Assembly: GCA_031555615.1 (NCBI GenBank)
Contig: JAVBUF010000005.1
Span: forward strand, 1 to 64,000
DNA length: 64,000 nucleotides
Direction of reading: 5' to 3'
From: UBA935 sp031555615
GTDB lineage: Bacteria; Bacillota; Clostridia; Lachnospirales; Lachnospiraceae
Under the pieces are notes generated by a model. It searched no databases and was not told where the DNA came from. It was given only the letters and a program-made list of their open reading frames with translations. A program made the position numbers and the translations under genes. This document shows positions 22,358-32,262 of the stretch, one piece after another; within the stretch, counting starts at the first letter, position 1, and each line of letters starts with the position of its first letter.

Positions 22358-23761
22358 ATGGCAGATTTGAATAGAAGCACCAAAGGCTCGGGAAAAGTCA
22401 CACAAATAATCGGTGCCGTACTGGATATCAAATTTACCGGGGGAAACCTTCCGGAAATTAATGAGGCAGTTAAGATTCCCAGAGGAGAAGAGGAACTGGT
22501 AGTCGAGGTATCGCAGCATCTGGGTGATGATACGGTGCGGTGCATTGCCATGGGCCCTACCGATGGTTTGATCAGAGGCATGGAAGCAATTGCTACCGGT
22601 GCGCCCATTATCGTTCCGGTAGGGGAAAAAACGTTAGGCCGTATTTTTAACGTTTTGGGTCAGCCCATTGATAATAAGCCGGCACCTACGGATGTGGAAT
22701 TTGAGCCCATTCACAGACCGGCCCCTGAATTTGTTGAGCAATCAACGGAGATTGAACTTCTGGAGACCGGAATTAAAGTAGTGGATCTACTTTGCCCCTA
22801 CCAAAAAGGAGGTAAAATCGGATTATTCGGCGGTGCCGGTGTAGGCAAAACCGTTTTGATCCAGGAGCTGATCCGTAACATTGCCACCGAACACGGCGGC
22901 TATTCCGTATTTACCGGAGTAGGAGAGAGAACAAGAGAAGGAAACGACCTCTATGCAGAAATGACAGGATCGGGAGTTATCGAGAAAACCACTATGGTTT
23001 TCGGCCAGATGAATGAGCCCCCCGGAGCCAGAATGAGAGTTGGTCTGGCAGGATTGACGATGGCAGAATATTTCCGTGATAAGGGTGGTAAGGACGTATT
23101 GCTGTTTATTGATAATATTTTCCGTTTTACCCAGGCCGGATCGGAAGTGTCGGCACTTTTGGGACGTATGCCTTCGGCCGTAGGTTACCAGCCTACATTG
23201 CAGACCGAGATGGGTGCTCTGCAGGAACGTATTACCTCAACAAAAAATGGTTCTATTACTTCAGTACAGGCAGTTTATGTGCCGGCCGATGACTTAACTG
23301 ACCCGGCTCCGGCCAATACCTTTGCCCACCTGGATGCCACTACGGTGTTGTCTCGTTCCATTGTTGAGCTTGGTATTTATCCCGCGGTAGATCCCCTGGA
23401 ATCCACATCCAGAGTGTTGGACCCCAATGTTGTAGGAGAAGAACATTATAAGGTGGCCAGAGGGGTGCAGGAAATCTTACAGAGATATAAAGAGCTGCAG
23501 GATATTATTGCGATTTTGGGTATGGATGAGTTGTCTGATCAGGATAAGCAGGTGGTTTCCCGGGCGAGAAAAGTGCAGAGATTCCTGTCCCAGCCTTTCT
23601 TCGTAGCGGTAGAATTTACCGGTGTGGATGGAAAATATGTACCCATCAGTGAGACTGTTCGCGGTTTCAAGGAGATTCTGGAAGGTAAGCACGATAATGT
23701 ACCGGAAAGTTATTTCTTAAATGCCGGAAGTATTGATGATGTACTGGCGCGTATGAAATAA
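22358..23761 (+). CDS. atpD: F0F1 ATP synthase subunit beta
   Basis: The 467-aa protein carries the catalytic P-loop GGAGVGKTVLIQEL (about 155-168), the GERTREGND motif and the DELSEED-like region, here MDELSDQDK, in which the last acidic residues are replaced. This subunit makes or hydrolyses ATP. Confidence 0.98.
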   Translation: MADLNRSTKGSGKVTQIIGAVLDIKFTGGNLPEINEAVKIPRGEEELVVEVSQHLGDDTVRCIAMGPTDGLIRGMEAIATGAPIIVPVGEKTLGRIFNVLGQPIDNKPAPTDVEFEPIHRPAPEFVEQSTEIELLETGIKVVDLLCPYQKGGKIGLFGGAGVGKTVLIQELIRNIATEHGGYSVFTGVGERTREGNDLYAEMTGSGVIEKTTMVFGQMNEPPGARMRVGLAGLTMAEYFRDKGGKDVLLFIDNIFRFTQAGSEVSALLGRMPSAVGYQPTLQTEMGALQERITSTKNGSITSVQAVYVPADDLTDPAPANTFAHLDATTVLSRSIVELGIYPAVDPLESTSRVLDPNVVGEEHYKVARGVQEILQRYKELQDIIAILGMDELSDQDKQVVSRARKVQRFLSQPFFVAVEFTGVDGKYVPISETVRGFKEILEGKHDNVPESYFLNAGSIDDVLARMK

Positions 23762-23785
23762 GCTGCGGCAGGAGGCGAGGTATAG

Positions 23786-24190
23786 ATGGCAGATAAAAAT
23801 TTGTTTGAGCTTAAGATTATTACCCCTGACCGGGTTTTTTATGAAGGTCAGGTATCCATGGTGGAGTTCAACACTACTGAGGGTGAAATCGGTGTGTTAA
23901 AGAACCATATTCCCTTAACGGTAATTATTTCTCCCGGTATTCTTACCATTACGGAAGAAGAGGGGAGTAAGAGTGCGGCATTGCATGCCGGTTTTGCGGA
24001 AATACTGCAGGACAAGGTAACGATTTTAGCGGAAATCGTAGAATGGCCGGAGGAGATCGATGTAAAAAGAGCCGAGGCCGCAAAGGAACGGGCTGAGGAA
24101 CGGCTGCGGAGCAAAACTCCGGAAACCGATGTGGCCCGTGCTGAAACAGCACTTCACAGGGCGATTTCGCGAATTCATGCAGTAAAATAA
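23786..24190 (+). CDS. atpC: F0F1 ATP synthase subunit epsilon
   Basis: The 134-aa product has the N-terminal beta sandwich (FELKIITPDRVFYEGQVSMVEF, then EGEIGVLKNHIPL) and a C-terminal helical hairpin rich in Arg and Ala (KRAEAAKERAEERL). It regulates ATP hydrolysis. It is the last gene of the operon, followed by a terminator. Confidence 0.96.
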   Translation: MADKNLFELKIITPDRVFYEGQVSMVEFNTTEGEIGVLKNHIPLTVIISPGILTITEEEGSKSAALHAGFAEILQDKVTILAEIVEWPEEIDVKRAEAAKERAEERLRSKTPETDVARAETALHRAISRIHAVK

Positions 24191-24214
24191 CGTGCACATT
24201 TTTTATAACACTAG

Positions 24215-24241
24215 ATCGTCGCCTTCTTGGCGGCGATTTTT
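24215..24241 (+). terminator. Terminator of the atp operon
   Basis: ATCGTCGCC (24215-24223), a 5-base loop and GGCGGCGAT (24229-24237), with one G-U pair, run into TTTTT. Confidence 0.85.
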
Positions 24242-24282
24242 GTATATTAAGCAAAAATTGTTCATTTTATTTAAGAAAAATT

Positions 24283-24291
24283 TGATATAAT
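24283..24291 (+). promoter_or_regulatory. Extended -10 promoter before the MoxR/DUF58 operon
   Basis: TGATATAAT fits the TGnTATAAT extended -10 element; no good -35 is seen. The MoxR start is about 44 bases downstream. Confidence 0.5.
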
Positions 24292-24334
24292 AGAAAAAAG
24301 ATAAGTAAATAGGAAAGGGTGAGGGGTAATTAAG

Positions 24335-25270
24335 ATGAGTTACTATAAAAAAGTTAAGGAAATGCAGCAGGCTGTCAACAGTGTTTTTGTAGGCAAGGAA
24401 GAGGTAGTGAGTCAGATGATGATTGCATTGCTTGCGGGTGGTCATGTGCTCCTGGAAGATGTGCCCGGAGTGGGTAAGACAACCCTGGCAGCATTGATTG
24501 CCAGAGTGATGGAGTGCAGCTTCGGCAGAATCCAATTTACCCCCGATACCTTACCGGGAGATATTGAAGGAATTTCTGTTTATAATATGAAAACCGGGGA
24601 ATTTGAATTTAAAGAAGGGGCAGTGATGAATCAGATTCTGTTAGCTGATGAGATCAACCGTACTTCGCCAAAAACACAGGCCAGTTTACTGGAAGCTATG
24701 GCGGAAGGGCAGGTAACGGTAGATGGTGTTATTCATCGATTACCCCAGCCCTTTATGGTGATAGCCACTCAAAATCCCATTGAATTTTTAGGAACCTATC
24801 CTTTGCCGGAAGCCCAGATGGATCGCTTTATGATGCGGTTAACCATCGGTTATCCCGATAAAAAAGAGGAGGTGCGGATGGCAATGCAATTTTTGGAGGA
24901 TAAAACGGCGGAAAACTTGCAGCCGGTATGTACGGCGGAGGAAGTCATGGCCATCAGAAAAGAAGTGAAAGGGGTTCAGATTAAGGAAAAACTGTTAGAA
25001 TATATTGCAGACATGATTCGGCTGACCAGGGAAGAAGAACGGTTTGTCCTGGGAGCCAGTCCCAGAGCCATGCTGGCTATGGTCAGTGCTTCTCAGGCCC
25101 GGGCATATCTGGAGAGCCGGGAGTTTTGTACGCCGGATGATGTTAAGTGGGTGGCTCCGCTGGTGTTAAGTCACCGGCTGGTACTGACACCGGCAGCCAA
25201 ATTGCAGCAGACCGATGCGGCATCAGTTTTAAAAAGTATTATCGTTAAGGCACCGGTACCCATCCTGTAA
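24335..25270 (+). CDS. MoxR-family AAA+ ATPase (first copy)
   Basis: The 311-aa protein has Walker A EDVPGVGKTTLAA (41-53), Walker B LLADEINRTSPKTQASLLEAMAEGQVT and the sensor region ATQNPIEFLGTYPLPEAQMDRF, typical of MoxR. These ATPases act as chaperones for partner proteins with DUF58 or VWA domains; their targets are mostly unknown. The DUF58 and transglutaminase-like genes follow directly. A second MoxR gene lies 3.6 kb downstream in the same operon. Confidence 0.95.
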   Translation: MSYYKKVKEMQQAVNSVFVGKEEVVSQMMIALLAGGHVLLEDVPGVGKTTLAALIARVMECSFGRIQFTPDTLPGDIEGISVYNMKTGEFEFKEGAVMNQILLADEINRTSPKTQASLLEAMAEGQVTVDGVIHRLPQPFMVIATQNPIEFLGTYPLPEAQMDRFMMRLTIGYPDKKEEVRMAMQFLEDKTAENLQPVCTAEEVMAIRKEVKGVQIKEKLLEYIADMIRLTREEERFVLGASPRAMLAMVSASQARAYLESREFCTPDDVKWVAPLVLSHRLVLTPAAKLQQTDAASVLKSIIVKAPVPIL

Positions 25271-25292
25271 CGGACCTGAGGGAGGAAATAAT

Positions 25293-26459
25293 GTGAAAGT
25301 CAGACGATTGTGCTTAGGTCTATTATTTGTCTTATCGCTGGTGGCTATCAGCAGCTACGGAGGGGTAATCAGCTATGGTTTTTTTTACGCAGTGGTCCTG
25401 ATTCCGGCGTTGTCGCTGATTTATTTGTTATATGTTTTTTTGCGCTTTCGTGTACACCAGGAAATTAAAACAAGAAATATTATTGCCGGCGAGGCGGTTC
25501 CCTATAGTTTTATTTTAAAAAATGAAGGACTGACGGTTTTTACCAGTGTGGCTGTCAAGATATATGCCGATTTCTCTTTTGTGGAGAAGGTGCCGGATAA
25601 TCAGGAATTCCGGTTGTTTCCCGGAGAAAGGCTGGAATTTCGGACCAGACTGACCTGTAAGTATCGGGGTGAGTATAAGGTTGGGGTAAATAAAATTATC
25701 ATTACCGATTTTTTTGGGCTGTTTAGTCTGGAATACTGGATGCGGTCTAATATCGAAGCATTGGTAAAGCCACGGATCATTAAGCTGAGTACCTTAGCAA
25801 GTGTGCCGGAGCTGGAAGTATTTATGCAAAGCCAGGCGGCCAGGGAGAAGGAGGAAGCGGATTTAACGGTCCGGGAATATATCAGAGGCGATGCCCTGAA
25901 AAAAATTCATTGGAAATCCACGGCCAAAAGCGGCAGCCTAAAGGTCAGAAATGATATCGGAACCTTAAAACAGAAAATTATGCTTTTGGCTGATTTTGAA
26001 AAGATATCGGATAATATAGTATCTTATTTGCCTGTCGAAAATAAGATTTTGGAAGTCACCATAGCTTTACTATATCATTTTGTCCTGCAAAACATGGAAG
26101 CTGAGTTATGGTGGAGGTCAGCAGGAACGGAAAGAAGGGTTTTAACGGAAATAAATACATTCAGCCGGATATATGAAGAATTAGCAGCTGTTTATTTCCA
26201 AAAAGAAAAGAATTTTACGGAATTTTGTCAGGAAATGGGGCAAAAAGGTGTCCTTTCGGAGAGTACAATATTATTTATGGTAGTGCAAAAGGTGGATGAA
26301 GCTCTTTTCACCCAAATAAACGAACTGGTTTCGGCCGGTAAAATCGTGATTGTATATGTAGTAACCAATGAAGATATTACAGAATATGTACGGCAAAGCG
26401 GAATCAGAATGAAGATTACGGCAATCAGGCCCGAAGAGGAGATTGAGGGGATCATTTAA
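25293..26459 (+). CDS. DUF58 protein (first copy)
   Basis: The 388-aa protein starts at a GTG behind GGGAGGAAAT. Two N-terminal membrane helices (about 7-48) are followed by a beta-rich region, then the DUF58 signature around 188-215, VREYIRGDALKKIHWKSTAKSGSLKVRN. DUF58 proteins are partners of MoxR. The stop overlaps the next ATG (TAATG), so translation is coupled. Confidence 0.9.
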   Translation: MKVRRLCLGLLFVLSLVAISSYGGVISYGFFYAVVLIPALSLIYLLYVFLRFRVHQEIKTRNIIAGEAVPYSFILKNEGLTVFTSVAVKIYADFSFVEKVPDNQEFRLFPGERLEFRTRLTCKYRGEYKVGVNKIIITDFFGLFSLEYWMRSNIEALVKPRIIKLSTLASVPELEVFMQSQAAREKEEADLTVREYIRGDALKKIHWKSTAKSGSLKVRNDIGTLKQKIMLLADFEKISDNIVSYLPVENKILEVTIALLYHFVLQNMEAELWWRSAGTERRVLTEINTFSRIYEELAAVYFQKEKNFTEFCQEMGQKGVLSESTILFMVVQKVDEALFTQINELVSAGKIVIVYVVTNEDITEYVRQSGIRMKITAIRPEEEIEGII

Positions 26460-28840
26460 TGAAAGGAAAGATAACATCCAGCAGGATTTATACAAGCTAT
26501 ATTGTATTTTTAACGGTTTGGATCGGAACCCAGTTGATAGCACCGTTAGTTGCTCCCAATTTGGAAATCGGTGCGTTATTGCTTAGCGGGGGGATTTCAG
26601 CAGGTTTATTTCTGTGCTTTTTTCTGATTCATGGGAAACAAAAATTTATCCCGGCTGTTTTGGCAGCGGCGGTGTTTCTTTCGTGGATTTATTTTACCGG
26701 ATTACAGAAACTTTTTCTTTTTATCAAGGAGTATGTAAGTTGGATTAGGGGGAATGAAATATCATCGGCAAATAGTATCAGTTTTGAATGGATCAATATT
26801 TTTCTTTTGGGAATGATATTTCTGCTTTTTGCTTTGCTGATGGAACGATTTTTTATTTTAAAAGAGTTGACTGGCTTTGCTTTGTTGATTTATCTGCTGT
26901 TTTGTGTGATAAATCAAAGACAGATGCATAAGGTGACGGTTTGTTTGGTGGTTCTTTTCATTATTTCCGGTGTGACAGAGTTTTTACAGGGACGAGAAAA
27001 AAATTCCGGAGAAAGGTTTTCCGTTAAAAATGGAAAAAGAGTAATCGTTTATCTTTTGCCTTTTTTAATGCTTTATTTCATCGGTACCATGGTGTTACCG
27101 GCAAGGCAGGATCGTTTTGATTGGCGGGGCCTGAAAGAATGGTATTCGGGTATTCAGAAAACGATGATTATGCTGAACCAAAAGGCAGAGGAATTATGGG
27201 GCGGCGAGGGAGATTTTGGCTTACAGTTTTCCGGATTTTCCGAAAAGGGCCGAGTCGGCGGCGCTCTTGCCAATAAAGATAGTGAGATTATGGAATTGAC
27301 CCTGACTCAGGGAAGGAAAATGAACATTTATCTTACCGGCAATATATTTGATTCTTTTGACGGTAAGGAGTGGAAAGCGAAGGAAGAAAATTCGGAAAAT
27401 GAGCATATTATTGATTCGCTGGAAACCATGTACGCAATTAATCGATATGCTCCTGCCAATATGGAGGATTATCTTTATACTGCAAAAGCAGAAGTTCATT
27501 ACACAAGGTTGAATACAAAATATCTGTTCACGCCTCAGAAAACGCAAAATGTGATTCCTGCGGATGGGTGGAAGGGATCCTTGAAAGAAGCGGGAGGTCA
27601 GTGGTTATTTTCTAAGAAACAGGGGTATGGAACCGAGTATGAAGTTTTGTTTTACCAGATGAATTTGGGGCACCTCATTTTCAGTGAGATGATGGAAACG
27701 GAAAGTCAGTATCGCTATGGTGAAAGTCCGCAGAAAGATATAGTTGAGGAGATTCAAAAGTTCTCCTATTTGGATTTGCCGTCCGGAATAATATCAGAAA
27801 AAATGCTGCAAAAGCGCCTGCAGAAGATAAAGAGCCAATATACACAGACTTATGGTGTCAGCCATGAGGTACGCCGCTTTATTGAAGATATCACCGCAGA
27901 CAGCGGGAGTGATTATGAAAGATGTCGGGCCATTGAGCAGACACTTTTGGGAAAGAACGGTATTTTATTTACCTACACGACTTCTCCCCCGGAGCTGCCG
28001 GAGGACCGGGAATTACTGGACTATTTTTTGTTGGAAAGCCGGGAAGGATATTGTACTTATTATGCCACAGCCTTTGTCATCATGGTGCGGGAGCTGGGAT
28101 TACCGGCCCGCTATGTCCAGGGATTTTGTGTGGCGGATAAAGGATTGGGAGAGGAAAAGGTTACGGTCAGCAGCAATATGGCACATGCCTGGCCGGAGGT
28201 ATATTTTGAAGGGGTAGGCTGGATTCCTTTTGAGCCGACACCCGGTTTCGGAAGCGGCAGATATCTGGCCTGGAAGCCCAAAACCCCGGTTTTTGAGGGG
28301 GCCGCCATGACTGCTGTTTACCAGCCGGAAGAGGCACCGGTACCGTTGGGCAGCCAGGAACAGGAAGCGCAGCGGGCATTACAGGAGGACAGTTCCCGGG
28401 AAAGGACGTCAGATTTATGGAAAACTATGGCACTAATTGTTGTTGTAGCTGTAGTGGCAGTCAGCGGGTTACTGATGGGAGTGGAATATCTTCTCTGGAA
28501 ACGTCGTTATAAAAGGTATTCACCGGAAGAAAAAATGAAGGAGCATATCAAACGCAATCTTCGTATTCTGAAATTTATTGGCTTTGGACTGGAACAGGGG
28601 GAAACCATAGGTGAATTAAGACAGCGCATTTTACTGGCAGACGATAAATTTTCTTTGGATTTTATTCCTGTTTTTGAAAAAGTCAATTATGGCGATGCAA
28701 AAGTCAGTGAAGAAATGATAAAAGCAGTAAGGCAGGAAAAAAATTTTTTGCTGAATAAAATAAAAAAAGCCGGAAAGTGGAAATATTATCGTATCCGTAT
28801 CAGGATGCTTCTGGCAGAAGGGGTGGGTTATGAACGGTAA
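26459..28840 (+). CDS. Multi-pass membrane protein with transglutaminase-like domain
   Basis: The 793-aa protein has about six N-terminal membrane helices, a large outer domain with the transglutaminase core, and a further helix (about 655-680) before a cytoplasmic tail. Catalytic residues are Cys532 in REGYCTYYATAFV and His576 in MAHAWPEVYF; the third position reads WIPFEPTPG. This is the TgpA/DUF3488 architecture, a periplasmic-facing protease-like or cross-linking enzyme. Its coupling to MoxR and DUF58 is typical. Its end overlaps the second MoxR gene by 11 bases. Confidence 0.9.
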   Translation: MKGKITSSRIYTSYIVFLTVWIGTQLIAPLVAPNLEIGALLLSGGISAGLFLCFFLIHGKQKFIPAVLAAAVFLSWIYFTGLQKLFLFIKEYVSWIRGNEISSANSISFEWINIFLLGMIFLLFALLMERFFILKELTGFALLIYLLFCVINQRQMHKVTVCLVVLFIISGVTEFLQGREKNSGERFSVKNGKRVIVYLLPFLMLYFIGTMVLPARQDRFDWRGLKEWYSGIQKTMIMLNQKAEELWGGEGDFGLQFSGFSEKGRVGGALANKDSEIMELTLTQGRKMNIYLTGNIFDSFDGKEWKAKEENSENEHIIDSLETMYAINRYAPANMEDYLYTAKAEVHYTRLNTKYLFTPQKTQNVIPADGWKGSLKEAGGQWLFSKKQGYGTEYEVLFYQMNLGHLIFSEMMETESQYRYGESPQKDIVEEIQKFSYLDLPSGIISEKMLQKRLQKIKSQYTQTYGVSHEVRRFIEDITADSGSDYERCRAIEQTLLGKNGILFTYTTSPPELPEDRELLDYFLLESREGYCTYYATAFVIMVRELGLPARYVQGFCVADKGLGEEKVTVSSNMAHAWPEVYFEGVGWIPFEPTPGFGSGRYLAWKPKTPVFEGAAMTAVYQPEEAPVPLGSQEQEAQRALQEDSSRERTSDLWKTMALIVVVAVVAVSGLLMGVEYLLWKRRYKRYSPEEKMKEHIKRNLRILKFIGFGLEQGETIGELRQRILLADDKFSLDFIPVFEKVNYGDAKVSEEMIKAVRQEKNFLLNKIKKAGKWKYYRIRIRMLLAEGVGYER

Positions 28841-29798
28841 GGAAATGCAGGAAAAGGGAAGAAAGATTATCCAAAATATCGGAAAGGTAATCGTGGGAAA
28901 GGAGGATACCATTGAGTTATTGCTGACGGCATTGCTGGCGGGAGGAAATATTCTGCTGGAGGATGTACCCGGTACAGGGAAGACTAAGCTGGCCAAAACG
29001 CTGGCGGCGTCCATTGATGCTTCTTTTTCCCGAATTCAGTTTACGCCGGATTTATTGCCCAGTGATATTACGGGACTGAATGTATATAACCGGAAGGAAA
29101 ATGAATTTACCCTTAGAAAAGGTCCGGTCTTTACCAATATTTTACTGGCAGACGAAATCAATCGGGCAACCCCCAGAACCCAGGCCGGGTTATTGGAGTG
29201 TATGGAGGAAAGACAGGTTACCATTGATGGGGTATGTTATCAACTGGAACGGCCGTTTTTTGTAATGGCAACCCAGAATCCCATTGAAACAGCCGGAACC
29301 TATCCTCTTCCGGAAGCGCAATTGGACCGTTTTATGATGAAGCTTTCGGGAGGTTTGCCGGATAAAAAAGAGGAAATGGCTATTTTGGAGCGTTTTATTA
29401 ATATAGCAGAGCAGGAAGATCCATTGGAAACACTGACTGCGGTAGTGAGTAAGGAAGATATTGGCGAGATGCAGGGAAGCGCTGACCGGACCTTTGTACA
29501 TCCGGTTATCCGCGAATATATTGCGGATATTGCAGCGGCAACCAGAAACAGTGCAGGTATCATTATGGGTGTCAGTCCCAGGGCATCGCTGGCATTGCTC
29601 AGAAGTGCCAAGGTATATGCGGCGTTACAGGGGCGGGAGTATTGCGTTCCTGATGATATCAAGAAGCTGGCAGTTCCGGTTTTGGCACATCGTCTGGTTC
29701 TGGCTTATGGGTATCAGAAGAATAAGGATACCCAGGATAAAATAAGCCAGATATTGAAGGAAGTTCAGGCACCGACAGAGAATTTTGAGAGGGTATAG
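28830..29798 (+). CDS. MoxR-family AAA+ ATPase (second copy)
   Basis: This 322-aa protein has Walker A EDVPGTGKTKLAK (about 44-56), Walker B LLADEINRATPRTQAGLLECMEERQVT and ATQNPIETAGTYPLPEAQLDRFMMKL. It is clearly related to the copy at 24335 but has diverged, so the duplication is old or the two were brought together. It starts inside the end of the transglutaminase gene. Confidence 0.95.
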   Translation: MNGKEMQEKGRKIIQNIGKVIVGKEDTIELLLTALLAGGNILLEDVPGTGKTKLAKTLAASIDASFSRIQFTPDLLPSDITGLNVYNRKENEFTLRKGPVFTNILLADEINRATPRTQAGLLECMEERQVTIDGVCYQLERPFFVMATQNPIETAGTYPLPEAQLDRFMMKLSGGLPDKKEEMAILERFINIAEQEDPLETLTAVVSKEDIGEMQGSADRTFVHPVIREYIADIAAATRNSAGIIMGVSPRASLALLRSAKVYAALQGREYCVPDDIKKLAVPVLAHRLVLAYGYQKNKDTQDKISQILKEVQAPTENFERV

Positions 29799-29801
29799 CG
29801 C

Positions 29802-30917
29802 ATGATAATGGCAGTGATAGGAGCCGTGGCGGGAATCATGTTTTTGCTGCAAACGGTTTTATACAAAAAGCTGTGGAGCCGGTTGGTGGAAGTGAAGATT
29901 GAATTTGATGATCTGATCGTGCGGGCAGGGGATAAGACCGTTTTAACGGAGGTGGTGGAAAATCGCAAGTGGCTTCCGTTACCGGCATTGAAAGTCAAAT
30001 TTCAATGTTCAGGGGATCTGAAGTTTACAGACGATGAGAATTCTGCCGTAACGGATATGTACTACCGTAATGATCTTTTCTGCCTGATGCCCTTTCGCCG
30101 GATTACCAGGCGTCATGAAATCTGCTGTACTAAACGGGGCTACTTTGGTATCAAGGGGATAGATTTGGTGGGAGCAGATTTATTTTTAACGCAAAAAATG
30201 GTAGAAAACCGGTCGGGAGAAACTTTTATTTATGTAATTCCGGCTTTGTATGAAACGGAAGAATTAGCAGCCGCAGTACAGGAAATAAGCGGTGAGGTTT
30301 TATCCAGAAGGCATTTGCAGACTGACCCGTTTGCATACCGCAGCATCCGGGAATACACCCCCACAGACGAAGTGAAAACGGTTAATTGGAAGGCTTCGGC
30401 TAAAACGGGGGAATTAAAGGTAAATGTCTATGATTATACTTCAGTGAGTACGGTTGAGATTTACATGAATTTGGAAGACCGGCAGATTATGAAGCAAGAG
30501 GAACAGGTTGAAAAGGCCATCAGTATCGCGGCTTTTTTGGCCGCGGCTTTTTTGGAGGCGGGTATCGGCGTGTCGATGTATGCCAATGCCCGGGACTGCC
30601 TGAACAAGAATCGGCTGTGTATGGAAGACAACCGGGATAAGGGGCAGCTGGAAAACATCTACAGGATGCTGGCCCGCATTGATTTACGGCAGGAAATGGA
30701 AGCCTTTGATCAATGTTTTGAAGAACAGCTGGGGAGTCATACCGGACAGATGCGGATTTTTATTTCTCCTGACGGACATACGGAATTTCAAGATTTGTTA
30801 TGCCATTTATTGCAAAAACAAAATTTTTTTTGGCTATGCCCCTGTAAGAAAAATGAAGATGTGGAGATCAGAGCAGAATTGATGGGGTACACCCGGTTGA
30901 TTCCGGATATAAAATAA
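29802..30917 (+). CDS. DUF58 protein (second copy)
   Basis: The 371-aa protein has one N-terminal membrane helix, then the DUF58 signature SIREYTPTDEVKTVNWKASAKTGELKVN (about residues 182-209). It begins 3 bases after the second MoxR gene. Relative to the first DUF58 copy, the N-terminal membrane part is shorter. Confidence 0.9.
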   Translation: MIMAVIGAVAGIMFLLQTVLYKKLWSRLVEVKIEFDDLIVRAGDKTVLTEVVENRKWLPLPALKVKFQCSGDLKFTDDENSAVTDMYYRNDLFCLMPFRRITRRHEICCTKRGYFGIKGIDLVGADLFLTQKMVENRSGETFIYVIPALYETEELAAAVQEISGEVLSRRHLQTDPFAYRSIREYTPTDEVKTVNWKASAKTGELKVNVYDYTSVSTVEIYMNLEDRQIMKQEEQVEKAISIAAFLAAAFLEAGIGVSMYANARDCLNKNRLCMEDNRDKGQLENIYRMLARIDLRQEMEAFDQCFEEQLGSHTGQMRIFISPDGHTEFQDLLCHLLQKQNFFWLCPCKKNEDVEIRAELMGYTRLIPDIK

Positions 30918-30928
30918 GGAAAGTATGG

Positions 30929-32200
30929 ATGGAAAGAAAAATATTTCATGTTAAAAACTGCATAGCTGAGGTACTGAATTATCTGCTTTATGTAATGACG
31001 GAATTGGTGTTATTCAGTCTTATCGGTGTGGAAAATCCGACGTTTCTCCGATTTGCTTTTCCGGTGGTGATTCCGTTGTTTTATTATCTGGTTCGCTGTC
31101 TTGTACATCGGTTCTGGTTTTTTTTGCTGCTTCATCTGCTGCCGTTTATAGGGATTATCCTTGGATATGGTGATTCTGTAACCCAGAGAGTCATATTTTT
31201 ATTGGCGGCGATTTTGCAGGCGATAGTTTCCTTGTATATTCGTGTTACCTTGAGGAGCGATCCGAATCGGAAGGACTATGGTATTCATGAAGTTCCGCCG
31301 CTGCTGGCAGTGGGAATCGCAGCCGGATTAATAATGCTTAACGGTAACGGGGGGAAGGAAAGTACAGAACGACTGTTAATGCAAATGATGATCATTTTTT
31401 TTGTAGTATATTTTATCTGTTTATTTCTGGATAAATTTCTTTACTATACGGAAATGAGCAAAAAAACCGCCGGAAACGTTCCGATAAAGGCGATTCTTTC
31501 CATTAATTTTGCAATCGTAGGGGGATTTGCCGGAATTTGTGCGGTAATGATGGCAGCCCTTGCAGATAGAAATTTTGCCAGGTTCTTAAGTGAATTGGTT
31601 AAACGAATCCTGTGGGAGATTTTGGTTTTACTTTATTATTTGGTTAGATTAATAAAACCAATTATGAAAGATAATCCAGTGAAAAAGGAAACGTGGGAAT
31701 TCGCAGAAATGGGTACGGGAAACAATGTTTTGGCGAAGATTATCGACTTTTTGATGACCGTGTTAGGGATTGTTCTGCTGGTTGCTTTTGCTGCAGCCGT
31801 TGTGTACGGTGTGATCAAGCTGATCAAATGGGGATTTGCCTATCGTAATAAGGATACAGCAAAGGAAGGGGAAGGCTCCGGCGGGGATATTGTCGAAAAG
31901 CTGGAACGGAAGAAAAGCCATTACCTGAACAGGCGCGGCGGATGGTTTAAAACCCCGGATGAAAAGATCCGTAAAATTTTTGAGACAGCATTACAAAAAA
32001 GGTATAAGCAGAAGGCCGATCCTGAATGGGAAAGAGTGCTTTGTTACGGAACAGCAAGGGAATGTCTATTACTGTTTGGTGAGGAGGACGAGGAAGCAGC
32101 CCGTGTGCTTGTAAATATTTATGAGAAAGCGCGTTATGCCAAAGATGTCTGCACGGCGGAGGACGTCCGGGAAGCGGCAAGAATGGCAAAGAAGCTATAG
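30929..32200 (+). CDS. Multi-pass membrane protein with DUF4129-like C-terminal region
   Basis: About eight hydrophobic segments fill residues 15-300, followed by a soluble tail KSHYLNRRGGWFKTPDEKIRKIFETALQKRY, then ECLLLFGEEDEEAARVLVNIYEKARY, reminiscent of the cytoplasmic DUF4129 region found in transglutaminase-like partners of MoxR. It takes the place of the transglutaminase gene in the second module, but no catalytic Cys-His pair is visible. I infer it is the membrane client of the second MoxR. Confidence 0.65.
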   Translation: MERKIFHVKNCIAEVLNYLLYVMTELVLFSLIGVENPTFLRFAFPVVIPLFYYLVRCLVHRFWFFLLLHLLPFIGIILGYGDSVTQRVIFLLAAILQAIVSLYIRVTLRSDPNRKDYGIHEVPPLLAVGIAAGLIMLNGNGGKESTERLLMQMMIIFFVVYFICLFLDKFLYYTEMSKKTAGNVPIKAILSINFAIVGGFAGICAVMMAALADRNFARFLSELVKRILWEILVLLYYLVRLIKPIMKDNPVKKETWEFAEMGTGNNVLAKIIDFLMTVLGIVLLVAFAAAVVYGVIKLIKWGFAYRNKDTAKEGEGSGGDIVEKLERKKSHYLNRRGGWFKTPDEKIRKIFETALQKRYKQKADPEWERVLCYGTARECLLLFGEEDEEAARVLVNIYEKARYAKDVCTAEDVREAARMAKKL

Positions 32201-32262
32201 CGCTAAAGTCAAAAAAAGGTGAAATGCATATGATAATGGTAAAGAAGTAAGGAAGTCATCTT

